A DNA stretch of 64,000 bases, from positions 2,604,001-2,668,000 of the forward strand of contig NZ_CP024901.1 of NCBI RefSeq assembly GCF_003343245.1, read 5' to 3'. The stretch is from Photorhabdus laumondii subsp. laumondii (lineage in GTDB: Bacteria > Pseudomonadota > Gammaproteobacteria > Enterobacterales > Enterobacteriaceae). Under the pieces are notes generated by a model that was given only the letters and a program-made list of their open reading frames with translations, did no database searches and was not told where the DNA came from. Of the stretch, positions 1 through 8,500 are shown in pieces (positions within the stretch are counted from its first letter, which is position 1; the number at the start of each line of letters is the position of its first letter). The position numbers and the translations under genes were made by a program.

Positions 1-285
1 ACTTTTCTTTGCTGGCTCAAGGAGCAATTGGGTGAATCGGCTTATTACCTTCCGGCACATCATGAACTTGTTTTTGAAAAAACTAATGAAAGGAATCTGT
101 CGACTGGGCAGGAACTGCGGGAATTTCTTAAGGAAATCTCTGTTAAAGCAGTGGATAAGATAGAGATCCTGATGTTAGATGAGTGGGATGCTAATTTAGA
201 TCTTCAATCTCGTCAGGTATTCAGCAAGCTTATCGATAAGCTAAGTGAGTCTTTGCTGATTGTGGAGGTTCGCCACAACGTGTAA
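1..285 (+). CDS. ABC transporter ATPase C-terminal part (5' partial, probably truncated)
   Basis: The reading frame is open from base 1, so the gene enters from outside the window. It shows an ABC signature (LSTGQ), a Walker B strand ending in LDEW, and a putative H-loop histidine near the end (VRHN). The LDEW variant is typical of the SyrD/PvdE cyclic-peptide exporter type of ABC protein, which joins a membrane domain and an ATPase in one chain. The protein stops straight after the H-loop, earlier than usual for this family, and ERIC repeats follow within 130 bases. It is therefore probably a damaged 3' end. Substrate unknown; a peptide or siderophore would be the family guess. Confidence 0.6.
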   Translation, partial: TFLCWLKEQLGESAYYLPAHHELVFEKTNERNLSTGQELREFLKEISVKAVDKIEILMLDEWDANLDLQSRQVFSKLIDKLSESLLIVEVRHNV

Positions 286-411
286 GCGACTCTTTGGGAG
301 TACCCTTTTTATCGACGGTGAGGGTATCGAACTGCTGCTTTATCACTGAGTCAGGGCTTGCCTCAGATTTTGTTACCACTGAACACTCCTGTATCCTTGC
401 CTGTTTCAGCC

Positions 412-540
412 ATATACCCGTTATCTTTCAAGTTGCCTCTTTGTTGGCTGCACTCGCTCACCCCGGTCACATAGTTACCTATGCTCCCGGGGATTCACTC
501 CCTTGCCGTCGCGATGCATCTTGAAATCCATTGGGTATAT
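412..540 (+). repeat. ERIC-type intergenic repeat, copy 1
   Basis: An imperfect palindrome of about 128 bp with ends TATACCCGTTATC and GATTTCAAGATG-type complement, and a core reading CTCACCCCGGTCACATAG and GCTCCCGGGGATTC. The core matches the enterobacterial ERIC consensus. It is directly followed by a second copy. Confidence 0.9.
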
Positions 541-665
541 ATCCGTTATCTTTCAAGTTGCCTCTTTGTTGGCTGCACTCGCTCACCCCAGTCACATAGT
601 TATCTATGCTCCCGGGGATTCTCTCCCTTGCCGTCGCGATCCATCTTGAAATCTATAGGGTATAT
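537..665 (+). repeat. ERIC-type intergenic repeat, copy 2 (tandem)
   Basis: Same orientation and length as the preceding copy, sharing only a few TATAT bases with its end. Differences include CCCCAGTCACATAG in the core. Head-to-tail pairs of ERIC elements are unusual; single copies are the norm elsewhere in this window. Confidence 0.88.
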
Positions 666-690
666 GTTGTCTCCGGTGTTATTACATTAA

Positions 691-1415
691 CTGGACAATG
701 AAGATGCACAGTGCTGTGTATTTATCCAGTTATGGGCAGTATATTACAAACAAGGGGACAGGGTATATGTTTTGATGCAGATTTGATGTAGAGAAAGATT
801 GGGCAATGTACCTCAGTACTTATTCACAGGAATGATGTGAAATATTTACTATTTCTCTTTTCTTTAATTACATTGTTAGATTATTAATATAATCATTGAA
901 TTCATATGTTATGAAATAAACAACTGCGCAATAATTAAAGTCATTATTTATATTTTGTTTTTATATCCGTCATCTTTCAAGTTGCCTCTTTGTTGGCTGC
1001 ACTCACTCACCCCCGTCACATAGTTTGCTATGCTCCCGGGGATTCGCTCCCTTGCCGCCGCGATGCATCTTGAAATCCATAGGGTATATACAATGATGTG
1101 CTTTATTAAACAGAATAATGAGTTAATGGTAAATAAATTTTTAGGATTTACCATGATAATACAGTCTAATATGGTGTAATCAATTATTTTGTAGGCTGAA
1201 TATAATGATATTAAAATAATAATATATTTGTTTATGGATATTTATCATCGGTTTTATTACATGGGTAAAATAATCTATCAGTTAGTTTTACGTAATTCAC
1301 AAATAACGATTATATTAGCCAGGAGTATTGAAAATACTTATTTATGATTATGGTGATATGTCTTCATTAGCCTATTTTATAGCTAGAAAAATTGACATTA
1401 TCAATCTATGTATAA
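691..1415. other. Intergenic stretch before the KS-Rhs cassette
   Basis: No convincing coding frame. It holds ERIC copy 3 (961-1089) and long AT-rich tracts either side. The last 300 bases before the ketosynthase are very AT-rich and presumably carry the promoter of the downstream cassette, but no clear -35/-10 pair or operator stands out. Confidence 0.5.
961..1089 (+). repeat. ERIC-type intergenic repeat, copy 3
   Basis: Full-length copy bounded by ATATCCGTCATC and CCATAGGGTATAT, with the shared core CACCCCCGTCACATAG and GCTCCCGGGGATTCGC. Confidence 0.88.
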
Positions 1416-2681
1416 ATGGTAACCAATATGCAGAGAACTCAAAGAGTTGTTATTACAGGTATGGGCACCGTAACACCAATTGGTGAAGATATTGAATCAT
1501 GTTGGCAAAGTATTATCGAGAAACAACATCAATTTCGCAGAATTGAATTTCCTAACTCATTCATTAATTCACGTTTCTTTTCTTTCCTTGCACCCAATCC
1601 ATCACGTTATCAGTTATTACCAAAAAAGTTGACTCATATGCTTTCTGACTGCGGAAAAATGGCGTTGAAAGCGACTTATCAAGCTTTTACCCAAGCATTT
1701 GGCGTGAACGTATCACCTGTTGAATATTACGATAAATACGAATGTGGGATCATACTTGGTAGTGGCTGGGGAGCTGTCGATAATGCCGGAGATCATGCCT
1801 GCCAGTATAAGGAAGTTAAATTAGCTCATCCCATGAGTAATCTTATCACCATGCCAAGTTCCATGACGGCGGCGTGTTCGATCATGTATGGACTACGTGG
1901 TTATCAGAATACCATTATGGCTGCTTGCGCAACGGGTACAATGGCGATAGGTGATGCCTTTGAAATTATTCGCTCAGGGCGGGCAAAATGTATGATTGCC
2001 GGGGCTGCTGAATCACTTATTCGAGAATGTAATATTTGGAGTATTGATGTACTGAATGCATTGTCGAAAGAGCAAACGGACCCCAATCTCGCATGCTGCC
2101 CATTTAGTCTTGATCGCTCTGGATTTGTATTGGCCGAAGGAGCGGCGGTGGTTTGTCTGGAAGATTATGATTCAGCCGTCGCGCGTGGGGCAACGATTCT
2201 GGCCGAAATCAAAGGTTACGCTCAATATTCAGACGCCGCTAATTTAACCCGGCCGACAGAAGATATTGAACCTAAAATATTATCGATAACCAAAGCCATC
2301 GAGCAGGCGCAGATTTCGCTGGAAGATATTGACTATATTAATGCTCATGGTACTTCGACACCGTTAAATGATCTTTATGAAACTCAGGCAATTAAAGCAG
2401 CACTAGGCCAATATGCTTATCAGGTACCTATATCAAGCACAAAATCTTATACCGGTCATCTGATTGCTGCCGCCGGTAGTTTCGAAACTATTGTCTGTGT
2501 AAAGGCATTAACTGAAAATTGCTTGCCAGCAACATTGAATTTACATCGGGCTGATCCAGATTGCGACCTTAATTATTTACCTAATCAACATTGCTACACC
2601 GTTCAACCAGAAGTGGTGCTTAATATCAGTGCAGGTTTTGGGGGACATAATGCTGCGTTGGTTATCTCTAAGGTAAGGTAA
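1416..2681 (+). CDS. Beta-ketoacyl-ACP synthase, FabF/KAS II-like
   Basis: A thiolase-fold ketosynthase that would condense an acyl primer with malonyl-ACP in the cytoplasm. The catalytic triad is visible: Cys171 in MAACATGT, His311 in NAHGTSTP and His348 in SYTGHL. The length (421 aa) is normal for FabF-type enzymes. The first ATG has no good ribosome site; an ATG 12 bases downstream is an alternative. It opens a same-strand series with a MaoC-like hydratase 5 bases downstream and an ACP after that, so it probably works with these rather than in bulk fatty acid synthesis. No acyltransferase or ketoreductase lies nearby, so those activities would have to come from the housekeeping pathway. 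Confidence 0.88.
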   Translation: MVTNMQRTQRVVITGMGTVTPIGEDIESCWQSIIEKQHQFRRIEFPNSFINSRFFSFLAPNPSRYQLLPKKLTHMLSDCGKMALKATYQAFTQAFGVNVSPVEYYDKYECGIILGSGWGAVDNAGDHACQYKEVKLAHPMSNLITMPSSMTAACSIMYGLRGYQNTIMAACATGTMAIGDAFEIIRSGRAKCMIAGAAESLIRECNIWSIDVLNALSKEQTDPNLACCPFSLDRSGFVLAEGAAVVCLEDYDSAVARGATILAEIKGYAQYSDAANLTRPTEDIEPKILSITKAIEQAQISLEDIDYINAHGTSTPLNDLYETQAIKAALGQYAYQVPISSTKSYTGHLIAAAGSFETIVCVKALTENCLPATLNLHRADPDCDLNYLPNQHCYTVQPEVVLNISAGFGGHNAALVISKVR

Positions 2682-2686
2682 CTGAT

Positions 2687-3463
2687 ATGTTGATTTTTGA
2701 AATGGAAGATATTGAACATTGGTCGAATTTCTCTGGGGATTTTAATCCTATCCATTATTCGGAGAAAAGTGAATTTTTGCACAATATGCAGCAGTACCCC
2801 GTGCAGGGAATGTTGAGTCTGCTTTATGTCAGGCAACAGTTATCTCAATTAACTTCCGCTTTTACATCTGGAATACTGAATATTGATACGTCATTCCGTC
2901 AATATGTTTATACTGCATTACCACATCAGTTGAGAATTGATACTAAAAGCAAAACGTTTAAATTGGAAAATCCGTGCGGAAAAAGTGTGTTATCCGGCAA
3001 TACCAGTGTAGAAAATACAATGGAGTCAATTGAACATTGGATTGTTCAAGATAACTGCCAAAAATTGACGATAACAAGGGAAGGCGTTTGTGAAAAATAT
3101 GCTGTCTTTAGACATTATTTCCCCAGTGTCACATCTATTGGATGGTTTCTGGATGCGCTTGTTTTTCATCTTGTCATTAATTCGACAAGTTTTCTTAATT
3201 TTGAACACTACTATTTTAACCAGTTACAGGATTATCTGAATCAATCTTTTACTTTGCATACCGGACAAGCGATTAAGATCAAGGAGGACATTGTTAATAG
3301 TACAATATTACGATCTTCTCCAAATATTTGTGTTGAATTAAATCCACCTTTACTGATTAAGAATGGCCCTAAAGATTATATCCGTATTTTTTATTACCGA
3401 TGTTTATATGATAAAAACCCTATTTTTGTATCAAAGATTTCAATTATCTCTAAGATGAAATAA
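2687..3463 (+). CDS. MaoC-like hotdog-fold hydratase/dehydratase homologue
   Basis: The N-terminus carries FSGDFNPIHY, the hydratase-2 motif of MaoC-type hotdog proteins, with candidate catalytic Asp18 and His23. The remaining ~200 residues are not recognisable and could be a second, degenerate hotdog, because the total length (258 aa) is about that of a double-hotdog protein. Such enzymes add or remove water at the enoyl/3-hydroxyacyl stage. The gene starts 5 bases after the ketosynthase stop and ends 12 bases before the ACP, so the three are almost certainly co-transcribed. The motif is reasonably firm; the substrate is unknown. Confidence 0.65.
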   Translation: MLIFEMEDIEHWSNFSGDFNPIHYSEKSEFLHNMQQYPVQGMLSLLYVRQQLSQLTSAFTSGILNIDTSFRQYVYTALPHQLRIDTKSKTFKLENPCGKSVLSGNTSVENTMESIEHWIVQDNCQKLTITREGVCEKYAVFRHYFPSVTSIGWFLDALVFHLVINSTSFLNFEHYYFNQLQDYLNQSFTLHTGQAIKIKEDIVNSTILRSSPNICVELNPPLLIKNGPKDYIRIFYYRCLYDKNPIFVSKISIISKMK

Positions 3464-3475
3464 AAGGAAAGCGAA

Positions 3476-3721
3476 ATGCCAACACAAAGTGATATTTTTA
3501 CTGCAATAAAAAATAGAATATTAATGATGAAGGATATCGAAGAGGAAGAGATAACACCAGAATCTTATTTTATTTCACTTAAATTTGACAGCCTTGACTA
3601 TGTGGAAATTCAAGTATTTGTATTGGAAACGTATGGCATTATGCTTAAAGCTGAGCTTTTTTCAGATCATTCTATTTCAACATTAGATGAGCTCACTAAT
3701 TATGTAAAATCAAAACTGTAA
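3476..3721 (+). CDS. Acyl carrier protein
   Basis: An 81-residue acidic helical protein with the phosphopantetheine attachment motif FDSLDY; Ser39 is the expected modified residue. The size and the glutamate-rich first loop fit a stand-alone ACP. A purine-rich AAAGGAAAGCG precedes the ATG. It presumably carries the acyl chain acted on by the ketosynthase and MaoC-like protein just upstream. It is clearly not the housekeeping AcpP (different helix II sequence), so it looks like a dedicated carrier. Confidence 0.85.
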   Translation: MPTQSDIFTAIKNRILMMKDIEEEEITPESYFISLKFDSLDYVEIQVFVLETYGIMLKAELFSDHSISTLDELTNYVKSKL

Positions 3722-3773
3722 GTTGACTTTTGATTTAATGCTGTTTTTTCACCATTAATATTAAGAGGTTATA

Positions 3774-4334
3774 ATGAACATTCTAGAACAAGGTAAGGTT
3801 GCTGCTTTATATTCAGCATATTCGGAAACAGAAGGCTCTTCATGGGTTGGAAATTTGTGCTGTTTCTCAATTGATCGAGAACATTTGCCTATTATCGTGA
3901 ATGGGCGTCGTTTCTTGATTGAATTTGTTATTCCAGATCATTTACTTGATAAAACTATTAAGCCAAGAATATTCGAATTGGATATCAACAAACAGTTTTT
4001 ACTGCGTCGAGACCATCGTGAGATAAATATTTATCTTTTAGGTGAAGGCAATTTTATGGATAGGACGACGACAGATAGAAAATTATTCGAATTAAATGAA
4101 GATGGTTCACTATTTATTAAGACGCTACGCCATGCGTTGGGTAAATATGTTTCTATTAATCCTTCAACCACGCAATTTATCTTTTTTGCACAAGGAAAAT
4201 ACAGCGAATTTATCATGAACGCCTTGAAGGAATTTGAAGACGATTTATCAAAACGTTATCGAGTCAGAATTATTACCGAATTGCAAGGGCCATATTATGG
4301 CTTTGAACTTGATATTCTTTCTATTATAGCTTAA
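3774..4334 (+). CDS. Unrecognised 186-residue protein of the KS-ACP-Rhs cassette
   Basis: I do not recognise a family. The protein has no signal peptide or membrane segment, begins with a good ribosome site (AAGAGG), and looks like a globular alpha/beta protein with several strand-like stretches (ITELQGPYYGFELDIL at the end). It lies 50 bases after the ACP and 11 bases before the next gene on the same strand, so an operon is likely. A role in the acyl pathway or as a partner of the downstream Rhs protein is possible but is only inferred from position. Confidence 0.6.
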   Translation: MNILEQGKVAALYSAYSETEGSSWVGNLCCFSIDREHLPIIVNGRRFLIEFVIPDHLLDKTIKPRIFELDINKQFLLRRDHREINIYLLGEGNFMDRTTTDRKLFELNEDGSLFIKTLRHALGKYVSINPSTTQFIFFAQGKYSEFIMNALKEFEDDLSKRYRVRIITELQGPYYGFELDILSIIA

Positions 4335-4345
4335 TTCACAATATT

Positions 4346-5368
4346 ATGGAGAGTGTGATGGAAAAGAAAATAACAACATTTACCATCGAAAAAACTGATG
4401 ACAATTTTTATGCTAATGGGCGTCATCAATGTATGGTAAAAATCTCTGTACTTAAACAAGAATATAAGAATGGTGATTGGGTAAAATTAGCACTTAGTGA
4501 TGCTGAAAAAAGATCGATTCAGGTGGCTGCATTGAGTGATAGCCTCATATATGACCAATTAAAAATGCCTTCAGGATGGACAACGACAGATGCGAGAAAT
4601 AAATATGATCTTGGGTTATTAAATGGTGTTTATAGTGCTGATATTTTTACTGAGGAGCCGGTAATAAATCGTGCGGGAGATTGTTGTACAAATGAAAACT
4701 ATCAGAACAGTGTGAAGAGTGTTCCTGAAATTATCTATTGTTATGTTAGTAGTAATAGGACAAGTACAGAATACCTAATGGCAAAAATGACATTCGAAGA
4801 TACGAATGGGAAGCGCACACTAACAACGAATATGTCGGTTGGTGATGAAGTTTTTGACAGCAAAATTTTATTAAAAGCCATTGCTCCTTATGCAATTAAT
4901 GCAAATCAATTGCATGAAAGTACCAATATATTGTTTGATAAAACAGAAGAACCAACGAAATCGGATACCCATCATCAAACAATTAACCTTTATCGCTGGA
5001 CATTGCCATATCATTTGAGGATTCTTGAAGGGAATGACAGGACTGTTAATAATATATATGTCCTTGGTAAAAGTTCATCAGATGATAGATTCTTGACAAG
5101 AGCAAGAGTATTTAAACGAGGAACTTCATATGTAAATGCTAGAAATGATATGAGTGGAGGATGTGTTATGGACTACTCTTATGATGTAACTGTTCCTGAC
5201 ACACAGCTTGCTGCTGAGGTACTCCATGTAACAGGATGTTCATGGACCACCGGTTATGTCGATGGATATCATGATGTCACAATCATTGATAACTACGGTT
5301 GCCAGCATAAATTTAGAATATCCTCGGTTAATATTGGGCGTGCGCTAAGCATAGCGAGAATAAGTTGA
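4346..5368 (+). CDS. Unrecognised 340-residue protein upstream of the Rhs gene
   Basis: The N-terminus contains TDDNFYANGRHQCMVKI, a phrase that resembles the opening of beta-sandwich proteins seen near Rhs and toxin genes in pseudomonads and Photorhabdus. The rest is strand-rich, polar and has many Thr/Ser, with five or more cysteines and no signal peptide. GAGAGTG precedes the start; the fifth residue is also Met and could be the real start. It sits between an ACP cassette and a YD-repeat protein. It may be a partner or chaperone of the Rhs protein; this is inference from location only. Confidence 0.6.
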   Translation: MESVMEKKITTFTIEKTDDNFYANGRHQCMVKISVLKQEYKNGDWVKLALSDAEKRSIQVAALSDSLIYDQLKMPSGWTTTDARNKYDLGLLNGVYSADIFTEEPVINRAGDCCTNENYQNSVKSVPEIIYCYVSSNRTSTEYLMAKMTFEDTNGKRTLTTNMSVGDEVFDSKILLKAIAPYAINANQLHESTNILFDKTEEPTKSDTHHQTINLYRWTLPYHLRILEGNDRTVNNIYVLGKSSSDDRFLTRARVFKRGTSYVNARNDMSGGCVMDYSYDVTVPDTQLAAEVLHVTGCSWTTGYVDGYHDVTIIDNYGCQHKFRISSVNIGRALSIARIS

Positions 5369-5511
5369 TTTTCCTTAGTAAAAAATCTTTATCTATGCTG
5401 GTAATCGCATGTGCGTTTACCAGCAATTAAGATGTTCTATTATTGTATATAAAAGAATGGCTAAATAGATATTTAATTTGGCTGTGATATTAATCAAACG
5501 GGAACTTTAAA

Positions 5512-8500
5512 ATGAAAGTTAACGATATATATTCCAATGCATTTAATTTTGGATCTTATATTAATACTGGTGTCGATCCCAGAACAGGTCAATATAGCGC
5601 AAATATCAATATTATCACGTTGAGACCAAATAATGTCGGCAATATTGAACAGGTACTTAATTTATCATTCTCGCCATTAACAACATTAAATAATGGATTT
5701 GGTATTGGCTGGCGATTTTCATTAACAATGTTAGATGTAAAAACACTTACATTTAGCCGCTCAAATGGAGAGCAATTTAAATGTAAGCCATTGCCACCTA
5801 ATAATAATGATATTAGCTTTAAAGATAAAAAATTAAAAGATTTGCGTGTATATAAACTCGATAGTAATACCTTTTATGTTTATAACAAAAATGGCATTAT
5901 AGAGACACTTAAACGAATTGGATCAAGTGATATTGCGAAAACGGTTGCACTTGAATTTCCTGATGGTGAAGTATTTGATTTAATTTATAATTCAAGATTT
6001 GCATTATCCGAAATAAAATACCGTATGACGGGTAAAACTTATCTTAAACTCAATTACTCTGGAAATAATTGCACATCAGTTGAATACCCAGATGATAATA
6101 ATATCTCTGCGAAAATCGCATTCGATTATCGCAATGATTACCTCATTACTGTGACTGTACCTTATGATGCTTCTGGTCCTATTGATTCTGCCAGATTTAA
6201 GATGACTTATCAGACATTAAAAGGAATATTTCCGGTTATTAGCGCTTTTCGTACACCAACAGGTTATGTTGAGCTGGTAAGTTATAAAGAGAATGGGCAT
6301 AAAGTTACAGACACGGAATCTATTCCTTATGCTGCTGCATTGACTATTCAACCTGGTAATGGGCAGCCTGCGATCAGCAAATCCTATGAATATAGTTCAG
6401 TACATAATTTCTTGGGCTATTCTTCTGGTCGGACAAGCTTTGATTCCAGTCAAGATAATTTATATCTGGTTACAGGGAAATATACCTATTCATCCATTGA
6501 ACGTGTTTTAAACGGTCAAAATGTTATTTCAGTAACAGAAAGAGTGTTTGATAAATTTCATTTAATGACCAAAGAAGCAAAAACACAAGATAATAAGAGG
6601 ATCATAACAGAAATTACTTATAATGAAGATCCGTCAAAAAGCTTTTCCGAACAACCAGAAAATTTACAACAACCCTCTCATGTGTTAACACGTTACACAG
6701 ACTTACAGACCAATACTTCACGAGAAGAGAGTGTTAATATTAAAAGCGATGATTGGGGAAATACTCTACTTATTACTGAGACCAGTGGGATACAGAAAGA
6801 ATACGTTTATTATCCGGTGAATGGTGAAGGTAATAATTGCCCTGCCGATCCATTGGGTTTTTCCCGATTTTTAAAGTCAGTTACGCAAAAAGGATCACCT
6901 GATGCTGCTCAAAGTGTCGCAAATAGAGTGACTTCCTACACGTATCAAAAACTGCCCACTTTTACCGGCGCTTATGTTAAGGAATATGTCAGTAAAGCCT
7001 CAGAGACGATAGACAGTAAAATAGTGAGGACCTTTAACTATGTTAATTCACCGACAAACAAATCTCATGGTTCATTAGCAAAAATAACGTCGGTGATGAA
7101 TAACCAACAAACGGTTACCACATTTAAATATGAATATTCAGATAGTGAGATGACTACAAACTCTACGGTGACGGGTTTTGATGGTACACATATGGAATCG
7201 AAAAATGTGACCTCCATTTATACACATCGGCAACTCCGTAAAGTTGATGTAAACCATGTCATTACGGACCAGTCTTATGATCTTTCTGGCCGAATTATAG
7301 GACAAATTATTGACCCCGGCACGACAAAAGAAATTAAACGTAGCTATATATATCAATATCCTGGTGGTGACGAAAATGATTTTTGGCCGGTGATGATAGA
7401 AATTGATTCTCAAGGCATCAGACGTAAAACCCATTACGATGGAATGGGGCGTATTTGCTCGATTGAAGAACAAGATGATGATGGTGTTTGGGGAACATCG
7501 GGGATTTATCAAGGCACATATCGAAAAGTTCTTGCCAGACAATATGATGTTTTGGGGCAATTGGTCAAAGAGATTTCAAATGATTGGTTATGGGATTTAT
7601 CTGCTAATCCTTTGACTCGCTTGACGACGCCTTTGGTGACAACGAAAACCTATCAATATGATGGTTGGGGAAATCGTTACAGTACTGAGTACAGTGATGG
7701 TCGGATAGAGCTGGAAATCCATGATCCTATTACGAGGACAATTACTCAAGGGGTCAAAGGGTTGGGGATGTTAAATATTCAGCAAAATAACTTTGAACAG
7801 CCTGCTTCAATTAAAGTTGTGTATCCTGATGGTGCGATATATAGCACTCGTACCTATCGTTATGATGGATTTGGTCGTACGGTGACTGAAACAGATGCAG
7901 AGGGTTACGCTACCCAAATTGAGTACGATCTATTTGATCGTATAGTGAAAAAAACGTTGCCAGACAGAACAATATTAGAATCCGCTTATGCAAGCTTTAG
8001 CCATGAAGAATTAATTTCTGCACTGAATGTGAATGGAACACAATTGGGTTCATTAGTTTATGATGGTCTTGGGCGGGTAACCCGCGATACGGTGGGTGGC
8101 CGCAAAACGGAATATTTATATGGATCTCAAGGTGATAAACCTATTCAGTCTGTCACGCCTGCGCATAATAAACAAAACATCGATTATCTTTACGCTCTCG
8201 GTAGTGTGATGTCCAAATTTACCACAGAGACAAGCCAACAAAACTTTAGTTACTATCAGAAAACGGGGGCATTATTATCTGCGACAGAAGGTGTATCCCA
8301 GAGCAATTACAGTTATTTTCCATCGGGTGTATTACAGCACGAATCATTTTCGCGGGATAATAAACCGATTTCATCGGGCGATTACCGTTATACGATGTCT
8401 GGTTTGATTCAACGTCATAAAGATAGTTTTGCTCATGATCATGTTTATAGCTACGATGCCGAAGGAAGATTAGTTAAAACAGAACAGAGTTCGCAATACG

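Noticed and set aside
250..410. Minus-strand frame reading SPDSVIKQQFDTLTVDKKGTP
   Set aside because: It looks somewhat protein-like and could be a transposase or other remnant, but I could not match it to a family, and it overlaps the end of the ABC gene.
7138..7560. 140-residue minus-strand open frame
   Set aside because: Lies wholly inside the Rhs gene in antisense; its composition follows the plus-strand repeats and it has no ribosome site.
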